Positions 7,839 through 15,538 of a stretch of DNA of 22,807 nt are shown here, one piece after another (the stretch's first letter is position 1; the number at the start of each line of letters is the position of its first letter). The DNA is from Gammaproteobacteria bacterium (GTDB taxonomy: Bacteria; Pseudomonadota; Gammaproteobacteria; SZUA-140): assembly GCA_003230195.1 (NCBI GenBank), contig QIHH01000200.1, positions 1 to 22,807 on the forward strand, written 5' to 3'. The position numbers and the translations under genes are program-made. Under the pieces are notes generated by a model. That model was not told the origin of the DNA, did no database searches, and saw only the letters and a program-made list of their open reading frames with translations.

Positions 7839-9058
7839 CTTTCATCTCCTGTCACATCAGCTATAGCACCCCTTAGGATGCCATCCTTTTTAAACATCTG
7901 GCGAATACCACGCACAGCCTGTCGCGTGCGATGTTCATTTTCAATCAAACCGAAACGCACATGGTCATCGCCATATTCACCAAAACCGACGCCAGGTGAA
8001 ACCGCTACTTTCGCTTCCTCTAATAATTTTTTAGAGAAATCGAGCGACCCCATTACACGATACTGTTCTGGAATACGCGCCCATACAAACATGGTTGCCT
8101 TTGGTTTTTCAACCGACCAGCCAATCGCGCTGAGCCCTTCGCATAACACATCGCGCCGGTTACAATACATATCTGAGATCTCTTTAACGCACTCTTGTGG
8201 CCCTTCAAGGGCAGCAATCGCGGCAACTTGAATCGGTGTAAACATGCCGTAATCGAGATAAGACTTAATGCGGGCCAATGCGCCAACTAAAGCCTGATTA
8301 CCGCACATAAAACCAACGCGCCAGCCCGGCATGTTATAACTTTTCGAAAGGCTGTAGAATTCAACCGCGACCTCTTTTGCGCCCGGCACTTGCAAAATCG
8401 ATGGTGCTTTATAACCATCAAATACAATCTCACCATAAGCTAGGTCATGAACGACCCAGATCTGATGTTCTCGTGCGATTGCCACAACCTTTTCAAAAAA
8501 CTCGAGTTCAACACACTGTGTGGTAGGGTTTCCTGGGAAATTCAATACCAGCATTTTCGGGCGCGGAAAACTGTTTTTGATTGCCGACTCTAACTCAGCA
8601 AAAAAATCGACATCTGGTGTCATTGGTACATGACGGATATCTGCCCCGGCGATAATAAAACCGTAAGGATGAATTGGGTATGCGGGGTTCGGTACCAATA
8701 CGGCATCGCCCGGGCCAACCGTTGCCAGCGCTAAATGAGCCAAGCCTTCTTTTGAGCCGATGGTAACAATTGCCTCACGCTCCTGGTCTAGCTCCACATC
8801 GTATTTGTCTTTGTACCAGTTGCAGATAGCACGACGCAGACGAGGAATACCACGCGACATCGAATAACGATGTGTATCCCCTCTCTGTGTCGCCTCAACC
8901 ATTTTATCCACAATATGTGGTGGGGTTGGCTGATCTGGATTGCCCATACCAAAATCAATAATATCTTCACCGCGCGCGCGCGCCTGTGCTTTCAAATCAT
9001 TAACGATATTAAAAACATAGGGCGGCAGCCGCTTTATTCTGGGGAATTCCTCGATCAC
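7835..9058 (-). CDS. alaC: PLP-dependent aminotransferase, probable alanine transaminase AlaC
   Basis: This class I/II aminotransferase of 407 residues begins EFPRIKRLPPYVFNIVNDLK, a signature of the AlaC group, which makes alanine from pyruvate and glutamate. The PLP lysine is in SLSKSYNMPGWRVGF. Other fold type I features are FPGNPTTQCV (substrate/PLP contacts), DLAYGEI and the late VRFGLIENEHR with the carboxylate-binding Arg. It is the first gene of the alaC-hom-thrC run, and this linkage to hom recurs in Gammaproteobacteria. The start is GTG at 9058; the nearest GGAG lies about 13 bases upstream, which is long. Substrate choice is by family similarity, and aspartate aminotransferase activity is possible. 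Confidence 0.92.
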   Translation of the reverse strand: MIEEFPRIKRLPPYVFNIVNDLKAQARARGEDIIDFGMGNPDQPTPPHIVDKMVEATQRGDTHRYSMSRGIPRLRRAICNWYKDKYDVELDQEREAIVTIGSKEGLAHLALATVGPGDAVLVPNPAYPIHPYGFIIAGADIRHVPMTPDVDFFAELESAIKNSFPRPKMLVLNFPGNPTTQCVELEFFEKVVAIAREHQIWVVHDLAYGEIVFDGYKAPSILQVPGAKEVAVEFYSLSKSYNMPGWRVGFMCGNQALVGALARIKSYLDYGMFTPIQVAAIAALEGPQECVKEISDMYCNRRDVLCEGLSAIGWSVEKPKATMFVWARIPEQYRVMGSLDFSKKLLEEAKVAVSPGVGFGEYGDDHVRFGLIENEHRTRQAVRGIRQMFKKDGILRGAIADVTGDES

Positions 9059-9079
9059 CTGCTTATTTCACTCCAAATC

Positions 9080-9110
9080 TTACAACGCTTAAAAAATAAA
9101 CGCCTATAAT
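9080..9110 (+). promoter_or_regulatory. Possible promoter of the Mth938-like gene
   Basis: A perfect TATAAT (9105-9110) is preceded at 19 bases by TTACAA (9080-9085). The spacing is longer than the ideal 17. It lies 55 bases upstream of the ATG at 9165, in the divergent region shared with alaC. Confidence 0.35.
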
Positions 9111-9164
9111 ATCAAACTTTTAAAGATTAGCTATCCGAAATAAAAGGCGCTATTGTAGCTCACT

Positions 9165-9626
9165 ATGAATAACACAGCAGCACCAGAATCACGTAAAAGC
9201 GTAAAAATTACGCTAGATGAGGATTATAGCCGTTTTGGTATTTATGCCTACAATCCGGGCGAGATCACTATTATTCGCCCCAATGATGCCTATAACCCTG
9301 ATGATGAAGGGTTCGGCCATAAGACACTTAAAAAAGAAGCACTCACAAATAGCCTGATTATCATGCCCCATTGCTTGATTTGTGACTGGGCACCACGAAC
9401 CATTGATGACCTTGAGGAGCACCACTTCGAAATCCTCAAAAAACCACCTCAGATTCTTTTACTCGGTACCGGTTCAGCCCATCACTGGCCATCAGCCAGT
9501 ATTTTAGGCTCACTCTCGAATCAAGGAATAGCGGTTGAAGTGATGGATACTGCTGCCGCTTGCCGTACCTATGCCATCCTCGCATCAGATGGACGTAACG
9601 TCGGTGCAGCACTACTAGTTGAATAA
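9165..9626 (+). CDS. Mth938-like domain protein (DUF498 family)
   Basis: The 153-residue protein belongs to the Mth938/DUF498 family, which also includes the mitochondrial complex I assembly factor NDUFAF3. The fold is compact alpha/beta. Family-like stretches are SLIIMPHCLICDWAP, the central ILLLGTGSAHHWPSA and the C-terminal MDTAAACRTYAILASDGR, where the TAAACRTYNIL pattern is very conserved. Its biochemical role in bacteria is unknown to me. There is no signal peptide, so it is cytoplasmic. It is divergent from alaC and monocistronic. The stop codon is followed only five bases later by the hairpin element at 9632-9770. Confidence 0.9.
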   Translation: MNNTAAPESRKSVKITLDEDYSRFGIYAYNPGEITIIRPNDAYNPDDEGFGHKTLKKEALTNSLIIMPHCLICDWAPRTIDDLEEHHFEILKKPPQILLLGTGSAHHWPSASILGSLSNQGIAVEVMDTAAACRTYAILASDGRNVGAALLVE

Positions 9627-9631
9627 ATTAG

Positions 9632-9770
9632 GAGACCTTTGCACGAGAGCTAGTTTTCGTTCCAGCAAGGCCATAAATGATCGAAAAAAGGAGTTTACAC
9701 GAAGTAAATGACTATTTTGAGATCATTAATAACGCGGCTGGAGCGGAAAATAAACTCGTGCAAAGGTCTC
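9632..9770. repeat. MITE-like hairpin element with 16-bp perfect terminal inverted repeats
   Basis: The ends GAGACCTTTGCACGAG (9632-9647) and CTCGTGCAAAGGTCTC (9755-9770) are exact reverse complements. Symmetry continues inward with small mismatches: TTTTCGTTCCAGC against GCTGGAGCGGAAAA, AAATGATC against GATCATT, and TTTAC/GTAAA around the central ACGAA (9699-9703). The whole 139 bases can therefore fold as one long hairpin centred on 9701. ATTA occurs one base before the left end (9627-9630) and immediately after the right end (9771-9774), a possible target duplication. The end sequence GAGACCTTTGCA resembles IS5-family ends as I remember them, so this may be a non-autonomous derivative. There is no coding frame inside. 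It could also end transcription of the gene before it. Confidence 0.75.
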
Positions 9771-10012
9771 ATTAAGTTACCCTCTCTTTTGGCTCTATAT
9801 CACACTAAAAATCATATCCAGTCCGCACATTTCAACAACAGTCACAGCATGGTTACCATCTAACTTTCAGCGTTGTGAATTAGCTCAAGTTTTTATTATC
9901 TAAAATACTGGATACTCATGTCCGACTAACTATAGAGCGGTGAATTTTCTTTATAATTATCCCAAAGTGTCCCGTCACCATAAAAAACCTATTTCAAGAG
10001 AACATGTAAGAC
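9771..10012. other. Upstream region of the lipoprotein/DUF1501 unit
   Basis: No gene is seen. A TATAAT hexamer lies in the AT-rich stretch about 60 bases before the next start codon, without a good -35 partner. This presumably holds the promoter of the two-gene unit that follows. Confidence 0.4.
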
Positions 10013-11554
10013 ATGAGAGATACGATAAAACGAGCTGTATTTCTGATATTAGCGGCATCCACATTAACGGCATGTGATCCTGACTCGCCGAATCAGGGGG
10101 AAGCTACCGATGCATCTACCACCATGTTTGGCGCTCAAGTCGTTAATGGTCAGGCAGCTGCACTTTCCTCTAATGAATACAACCAATTATCAGCAGAAAA
10201 ACAGTATGCGGTGGCAAATCGGTTGATGGGTACGCTTTATAAAGGCATTCCTGCCGATGAATTTTTTGACCTTAAACAAGGGTTAACTACACCACAAATG
10301 GGTCAGGGAGGAGATTTCATCAACCGCACTGCTCGCTCAATGACACAGGAACTTCCCGATGCCAACAAATACTTTCAACAAATTAACGACAGCTATAATT
10401 TCAACTCAACACGTTATTCGCAGGAAATGCCGATAGCGATGATGTATGACCTGCCCATTAGTCGAGATCACTTTACTCATTGGGTGGCCTATAACCTTTC
10501 GAACACCATCTTGTTTTCACCAGCACTGGAGATGGAGTCTGCAGATTACTTTGATGTTCACCGAGTCTATAGCAAACTGGTTAGCCGTATAAATTCCAAT
10601 ATGGATATACGTGAGATTATCTATCAGCACATGATTTCTCAGGAGAACTGGCGTCGATTCCGTTCACCTGAGGACAACACTCGAGAGATGATCGAGATCT
10701 ACCTTGGCCTCTTTGATCAAGATGCTGAAGTCCCTAAAGCATCACAGGCCTGTCAAAACTGGTATTTAACAGGTGACAGGCAAGATTACCAGCTAGTCAT
10801 CACCCTTGATGAAAACATCGTGCCGCAAAAAGTTCTTGGCCAATGGGTCAACAACTGTTTTGATTTTTATCGCACAGTTTCAAATCATCCAAAAATCATT
10901 GCCAGAATAGTCAATGTACTGGTTGATCATTTCTTTGTTGATATGGGGCAGGAGACACGTGCTGCACTCGTACAAAGTATCGTAGCCAGTAATCCTACTC
11001 GTTTTGAACACATCTTTACCGCTATTATTTTTTCACGCGAATACCTGCTTAATAGCGATCGCCCAAAACGTGTGGAAGAAACTTTTTTCAATATCGCTCA
11101 TCGAGTGGACTGGAAACCCGATAGAAATTTTTTCACGCGACTAAATGACCCGTCTGGCGGTGCTTCATTTCCAACCTTGCTTCAGATGAAACAACCTAGT
11201 ATGACATTGAAACTTGGTCGATGGCCCTTTCAGCCGCTTGATTCACTCAGCTTCTCTTATTACCATAAACTGGTACGTGAACAGTTACTGATTCGCTACA
11301 GCAGCAGCGATGCGAACAATAATAGCTGGGGGTTAAGTTTCATCGAAAAAGCATCCGATTTAACTGATGAGGACTTTATCCACTACCTCTTTTTAAGCAG
11401 CCTTGGCCGCAAAGCGTATACGGAAGAAATCACTACTTTAACTGAGGTCATCACCAATCGAAATTATCTAAATAACCGTCCCAATCAGGCACGTATTATT
11501 TTTGATTATGTTTCTCGACTGCCTGAAACATACTTTAACAATAGCATTAACTAA
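10013..11554 (+). CDS. Uncharacterised lipoprotein, partner of DUF1501 protein
   Basis: The 513-residue product starts with a lipoprotein signal peptide; the lipobox LTAC puts the lipid-bearing Cys at residue 21, followed by Asp, Pro and Asp. The mature part is mostly helical-looking and has no catalytic motif I know. Stretches such as QYAVANRLMGTLYKGIPADE, FTAIIFSREYLL and RPKRVEETFFNIAHRVDW recall DUF1800/DUF1585-like proteins found beside DUF1501 genes. The match is too weak for me to assign a family. The next gene, a DUF1501 protein, begins 15 bases after the stop, so the two are probably co-transcribed and work together in the envelope. The ATG at 10013 keeps the signal peptide intact; the ribosome site is poor. 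Confidence 0.8.
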   Translation: MRDTIKRAVFLILAASTLTACDPDSPNQGEATDASTTMFGAQVVNGQAAALSSNEYNQLSAEKQYAVANRLMGTLYKGIPADEFFDLKQGLTTPQMGQGGDFINRTARSMTQELPDANKYFQQINDSYNFNSTRYSQEMPIAMMYDLPISRDHFTHWVAYNLSNTILFSPALEMESADYFDVHRVYSKLVSRINSNMDIREIIYQHMISQENWRRFRSPEDNTREMIEIYLGLFDQDAEVPKASQACQNWYLTGDRQDYQLVITLDENIVPQKVLGQWVNNCFDFYRTVSNHPKIIARIVNVLVDHFFVDMGQETRAALVQSIVASNPTRFEHIFTAIIFSREYLLNSDRPKRVEETFFNIAHRVDWKPDRNFFTRLNDPSGGASFPTLLQMKQPSMTLKLGRWPFQPLDSLSFSYYHKLVREQLLIRYSSSDANNNSWGLSFIEKASDLTDEDFIHYLFLSSLGRKAYTEEITTLTEVITNRNYLNNRPNQARIIFDYVSRLPETYFNNSIN

Positions 11555-11569
11555 GCAGGAAACATTATT

Positions 11570-12982
11570 ATGGAAAGAAGACAATTTCTTAAACATCTTG
11601 GTGTCCTGGGTGGTGCATGCACAGCTGCATCTATGTTGGGAGGGCGAAATCTTATTTCACCCAGTATGGCAGCACTCAGTGAGGGCAACGCAAACAATAT
11701 TGTTTTAAATGAAGTGAACTATGTTCGTCCGGCGGTGTTACCGCAGATTATTCATGTATTTCTCTATGGTGGCCCTTCTGAACTGGCTGGAAATCTGACT
11801 AATATTGAGGATATTAATGCTAACTCGCAAAACCCATACCCAACAAATATGGATCCAGCTGACTCAGATTCTATTATCACTCCCAATAATTTTTGGGGCG
11901 GCAGTGATAATGGCGCTGGTGGTGAGATCATGGAAAGCTTAATCGCTTCTGGTGACATGAGCATCTATCGCACGATTAACCGCATCAAAGAAGACTCTAA
12001 AACGCATCGCAGCAGCATCTTTCAAAATTTGACTGGGCATATAGATGCTGAAAATACACCTGGAATAGGCACTACTGTAGCGGCTGTTTTAAGCGCTCAT
12101 AATGCATTTGGTAAGGCACCGGAAGATATGATTTTGCCTTTTGTCTCCTTTGAAGGTGATTCATTAGTATTCCAGCCCGCTGGGCTTGATATTCCACTGA
12201 GCACTAAATATGTTGCGCTGGATCAGAACTTTAGAAACCCCTACGATAGAAGAACTAATTCAGCAATAGGTGATGCTGGCATTAATGAAGATGCAATTGA
12301 AGCACTTGCGCGAAATAATGCTCAAGGTAACAAATTCTTAAAAGTACGCGAAGCTTTTACTAAACGAATGGAACTCTCTGAGTTTATCAGCAGTAGCTTT
12401 AATGCAACAAGAGTTGATGCAGATCTACTCGCGTTAGGAATCACCTACCCCGCTACTAATTTTGGACGGCGCCTGAAAGCGGCTGTCAGTCTTGCAGTTA
12501 GTAATCCTGATAGCCTGTTCATTTCTATGGGCAGCGGTGGACTGGGTGGTTGGGATGACCATGACTCCTGTCTGGAAGAGTACCCGGACAGAATGCGAGA
12601 TTTGATGACATCGCTTGAAATAGCGGTGAATCATATGAATGCAGCTGGACGTGATAATATTATTATTAACGTTTATGGTGAATTTGGGCGTAATGTCAAC
12701 TTGAATAATTCAATTGGTTGGGATCACGGCAACAATCAAAACTTCATGACATTAGGTGGAAAAGGAATCCCGGGACGGGGTTTAGGTAAGATCGTCGGTA
12801 AAACACAACGTATTGGTTCCTCAGGGGTTAATCGACAGTTTACTTCACCCACCGATGATAGTTATCAGGCAGAGCCATTTTCAATCGCCTCGACAGTTTA
12901 CAAATATTTTGGTGTGCAAAATACTGAGGTGCTGAATGATGAGCAGCCATTAGATGAAAATGCACCAAACGAAGTAATCTAA
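11570..12982 (+). CDS. DUF1501 protein with twin-arginine-like leader
   Basis: The 470-residue product opens with ERRQFLKHLGVLGGACTAAS, which fits a twin-arginine (RRxFLK) export signal and implies folding in the cytoplasm before export. The body follows the DUF1501 pattern: an early IIHVFLYGGPSE strand, SMGSGGLGGWDDHD with metal-ligand-like Asp and His, and NVYGEFGRNV with GWDHG near the C-terminus. This pattern relates DUF1501 to the alkaline phosphatase/sulfatase superfamily. Function is unknown. The late motifs keep the Asp/His residues, so it could be an active metal-dependent hydrolase, but that is inference. An AGGA site lies nine bases before the ATG. It is the second gene of a two-gene unit closed by a terminator. 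Confidence 0.88.
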   Translation: MERRQFLKHLGVLGGACTAASMLGGRNLISPSMAALSEGNANNIVLNEVNYVRPAVLPQIIHVFLYGGPSELAGNLTNIEDINANSQNPYPTNMDPADSDSIITPNNFWGGSDNGAGGEIMESLIASGDMSIYRTINRIKEDSKTHRSSIFQNLTGHIDAENTPGIGTTVAAVLSAHNAFGKAPEDMILPFVSFEGDSLVFQPAGLDIPLSTKYVALDQNFRNPYDRRTNSAIGDAGINEDAIEALARNNAQGNKFLKVREAFTKRMELSEFISSSFNATRVDADLLALGITYPATNFGRRLKAAVSLAVSNPDSLFISMGSGGLGGWDDHDSCLEEYPDRMRDLMTSLEIAVNHMNAAGRDNIIINVYGEFGRNVNLNNSIGWDHGNNQNFMTLGGKGIPGRGLGKIVGKTQRIGSSGVNRQFTSPTDDSYQAEPFSIASTVYKYFGVQNTEVLNDEQPLDENAPNEVI

Positions 12983-12999
12983 ACAAACCGTTTACAATC

Positions 13000-13040
13000 A
13001 AAACCCCATGTAGAAGCGGACACTTTTTCATGGGTTTTTT
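13000..13040. terminator. Terminator between the DUF1501 gene and apbE
   Basis: AAAACCCCATG and CATGGGTTTTTT form a stem with one bulged C around an 18-base loop, with T-rich DNA on both sides. It lies between convergent genes (stops at 12982 and 13057) and may act in both directions. The loop is large, so strength is uncertain. Confidence 0.6.
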
Positions 13041-13056
13041 ACGTTGTCCCGGATGA

Positions 13057-13962
13057 TTAAAGACAGAGGAACTCTATTTCCTGTTGTTGTAAAAAATCCT
13101 TTGCCCCAGCCCCTCTAAGAATTGCAAATGTCGCAAGCATACCCGCCTCCATACAGGTTGAAGCAACTGTTGTTACCGAGCGGGGTGCATCAGGAACAGG
13201 CCAGCCTGTCATCGGGTCCAAAATATGGCCATAGCGCACCCCGTCTTTAATTAGAAATCGCCTTGTATCGCCACTAGTGGCCACAGAACCACTATTCAGA
13301 CTCACAAGGGCTGCTTGCGATTTTTTACTCTTCTCTGAATCTTCGATGGCAACCTCCCAGGGCTGACCATTTAAACGAGGCCCTAGCGCACATAAATCCC
13401 CCCCGAAGTTAATCAATACGCCGCTCTGGAGATAAGGTCTGATTAACAGTGCAACGCGATCGACCGCATACTCTTTCCCTATACCGCCCAGGTCGATCTC
13501 CATTCCTTTATCCATGGTTAGACTAGAATATTGCCAGTTAACTTTAGACCAGCCAACGCGAGATAATACTGATTTAATTTCAGAGCTAGACGGAACACAA
13601 TCACTGCCATCAAAACGCCACACCTCACGTAAAACACCCGAGGTGATGTCAAACTGTCCATCACTCAATTGATAACACTGATCTGCGTAGTCCAGTAACA
13701 AGGCTGTTTCTGCATCAACCTCAATAGATTGACCTAACGCGTTATTGATTTTAAAAATGATGTTATCGTCGCGATAACGACTGAATTTTTGCTCTATTCG
13801 CTTTGCCTCACGCTCAGCAATCGCAACAAGCTGATACGCCAGCGTTTCATCTGGCGTATCCAGCAATAATTCACACGGGCTAGCCATTGCACTAAACCGT
13901 CCAATCCATAAATTATTCTGACGCTGCAGAGAAATCGCTAATGCTTCATTCATAAGGAGCAT
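13057..13962 (-). CDS. apbE: ApbE-family FAD:protein FMN transferase homologue
   Basis: The 301-residue protein matches ApbE, which attaches FMN from FAD covalently to Ser/Thr of envelope proteins. Recognisable parts are the N-terminal FSAMASPCELLL, MEIDLGGIGKEYAVDRV, INFGGDLCALG, GSVATSGD and the cofactor-site GHILDPMTGWPVP. Two points are odd. No signal peptide or lipobox is visible, although most ApbE proteins are exported. The usual metal-binding motif D-x-L-A-T near the C-terminus reads CMEAGMLAT, with Gly in place of the Asp; the Thr is kept. It may therefore be a divergent subfamily, use another ligand such as the nearby Glu, or be inactive. It starts four bases after the DUF3570 stop and ends the four-gene operon. 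A second ATG at 13953 is possible. Confidence 0.88.
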   Translation of the reverse strand: MLLMNEALAISLQRQNNLWIGRFSAMASPCELLLDTPDETLAYQLVAIAEREAKRIEQKFSRYRDDNIIFKINNALGQSIEVDAETALLLDYADQCYQLSDGQFDITSGVLREVWRFDGSDCVPSSSEIKSVLSRVGWSKVNWQYSSLTMDKGMEIDLGGIGKEYAVDRVALLIRPYLQSGVLINFGGDLCALGPRLNGQPWEVAIEDSEKSKKSQAALVSLNSGSVATSGDTRRFLIKDGVRYGHILDPMTGWPVPDAPRSVTTVASTCMEAGMLATFAILRGAGAKDFLQQQEIEFLCL

Positions 13963-13966
13963 TCAA

Positions 13967-15298
13967 CTATTTAAATTTAAAGGTAAATGTCCCTTGGTAT
14001 ACTAGCGCTTTCATATTGGGCAAGTCTACCTCGGAATAACTCTGAACAATATATTCCGCACGCACAGTAAACGAGCCATTGACACCTAATTCCTGACCAT
14101 ACTTTAAACCAATAGTATAGGTTGATAGTTTTCCCAGGCGGTAATCTGCACTTGCGTATTGAGGTAAACCAGCTATAGAAGAGTCGATTGCTCGCTGAAA
14201 AAAGTCGGCGCTCGACTGAAGGTTGTATCGGATATGTGGCTGCCAATAACTTTTCGGCTCATAATCATAGCGGTATTTGTAATCAAACGTATGGGATGTC
14301 ATGCCCCAATCATCCCAAAAATATCGATACGAAAAATCGACCACCTTTTTTTCGCTAAGCTGACTAACCGTCTTCCAGTAAAGGCTATGTTTTGTACGCC
14401 TGTCAGGCCGGTTTTCATAGAGGATCATCACCTCTTCACCATCAATCGTGTTATCGACAACACTAATCAATTTATATGGGTCGGTAAGATAACCAAGAGA
14501 GACACCAAGACTATAGTTTAACTGTGTAATAGTACGTTGATTCACTATCTGTGTTACTCCAATCATGCCATCAAACATTCGTTTTTTACCATTACCAAAG
14601 CGAGGACTGGTTATATTGCAATTAGCCCAGGTAGGCAACACAGGCGCAGTGTCATTACAGTTAGAGACACCCAATCCTAAGGGGGTGCCACTAGCAGGAG
14701 AAACACTCTCATTTAATACGCCGAATCCACTGGTAATAGTCGTATTACGTTGGTTTATATCCCATGAAATCGTCCCTGATGCACCATAAGAAGTGAAATC
14801 ATTTTCAGATGAATAATTCCCCTCAATAACACCTTTTAAGGTGCGGGTGATTGGCCTTTCTAAACTCAGGTTTAGTGCTGCTCTTTTGTCAGTAAACTCC
14901 GTTAGCCACCGTTTTCCGGTACTACCATTATCATTAATACTAATACTGAAACCTGATGCTGAGGTAAATGGGATATTGCCGCCGTCGGCCGCAGCAGGAA
15001 TAATGCGTCCATTGGGTGAAGCGCCCGTAATCGTATCGTAGATGATATTCGCTCTTAAAAAGGAACCATCACCAAGGTCATTTTCAATGGCCACATGAGT
15101 GGTGTTAACTGAAACACGCTCCTCTTCAGAATAAAAAAAAGTCGATAGGCCAATTTTTGAAAGGTCGCTCTTCTCTTCTTCAGCAAAAGAAACTGTTGAT
15201 AAAGAGCTAGACAATACCGTGCAGGTAGCAACCGTTAATGCATTACGAATCGATGGTTTCGTTGGAATCAGCGGCCATTTTTTATTTTTTAATTGCAC
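13967..15298 (-). CDS. DUF3570 protein, probable outer-membrane beta-barrel
   Basis: The 443-residue product begins with a long signal peptide, about residues 1-39 (ATCTVLSSSLSTVSFA then EEEK). The mature part is rich in alternating aromatic and polar strands, for example YWKTVSQLSEKKVVDFSYRY and YTIGLKYGQELG, and ends in FTFKFK. This is typical of an outer-membrane barrel and fits DUF3570. It could be a pore, a receptor or a scaffold for the operon's lipoprotein. The start is GTG at 15298. It lies inside the last codons of the DUF4266 gene, so the two genes overlap by 10 bases. The glycine codons of that gene (GGAGGGGG) form a near-ideal ribosome site nine bases ahead. The stop is TAG. Confidence 0.85.
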   Translation of the reverse strand: MQLKNKKWPLIPTKPSIRNALTVATCTVLSSSLSTVSFAEEEKSDLSKIGLSTFFYSEEERVSVNTTHVAIENDLGDGSFLRANIIYDTITGASPNGRIIPAAADGGNIPFTSASGFSISINDNGSTGKRWLTEFTDKRAALNLSLERPITRTLKGVIEGNYSSENDFTSYGASGTISWDINQRNTTITSGFGVLNESVSPASGTPLGLGVSNCNDTAPVLPTWANCNITSPRFGNGKKRMFDGMIGVTQIVNQRTITQLNYSLGVSLGYLTDPYKLISVVDNTIDGEEVMILYENRPDRRTKHSLYWKTVSQLSEKKVVDFSYRYFWDDWGMTSHTFDYKYRYDYEPKSYWQPHIRYNLQSSADFFQRAIDSSIAGLPQYASADYRLGKLSTYTIGLKYGQELGVNGSFTVRAEYIVQSYSEVDLPNMKALVYQGTFTFKFK

Positions 15299-15537
15299 CC
15301 GCAGCCCCCTCCACCAACGCCCTGCCCACCGCTGGCACTTTCACGGCTATAAAATATTTTTTGATCTGCACTATTTTCTAAGGCATATGGATTTAACTGC
15401 ATTCGTTCTTCTGCCAATATAGCCTTGTGCCATGGCTTAACTTCTTCATGAGCAAACATCCCCCCAGGCTTAAAAGTCGAGCAGCCAGAAAGAAAAAAAA
15501 TGGTTAGTAACAAACTATAATTTAATAGTACTTTCAT
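15289..15537 (-). CDS. DUF4266 small lipoprotein with C-terminal GGGGCGCN tail
   Basis: An 82-residue lipoprotein. The signal peptide ends with the lipobox LSGC, giving a lipid-bearing Cys19. A short charged middle (KPWHKAILAEERMQLNPYAL) follows, then FYSRESASGG and a glycine-rich tail GQGVGGGGCGCN that ends the protein. The tail holds two cysteines as C-G-C (Cys79, Cys81). This matches DUF4266, which in my recollection shares the Gly-rich CGCN ending and often lies beside DUF3570. The C-x-C pair could be redox-active or bind metal, and the Ser/Gly-rich stretch before it could be a modification site; both are inference. The ATG comes one base after the stop of the thioredoxin gene, and the 3' end overlaps the DUF3570 start, so translation is coupled on both sides. 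Confidence 0.85.
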   Translation of the reverse strand: MKVLLNYSLLLTIFFLSGCSTFKPGGMFAHEEVKPWHKAILAEERMQLNPYALENSADQKIFYSRESASGGQGVGGGGCGCN

Positions 15538-15538
15538 A

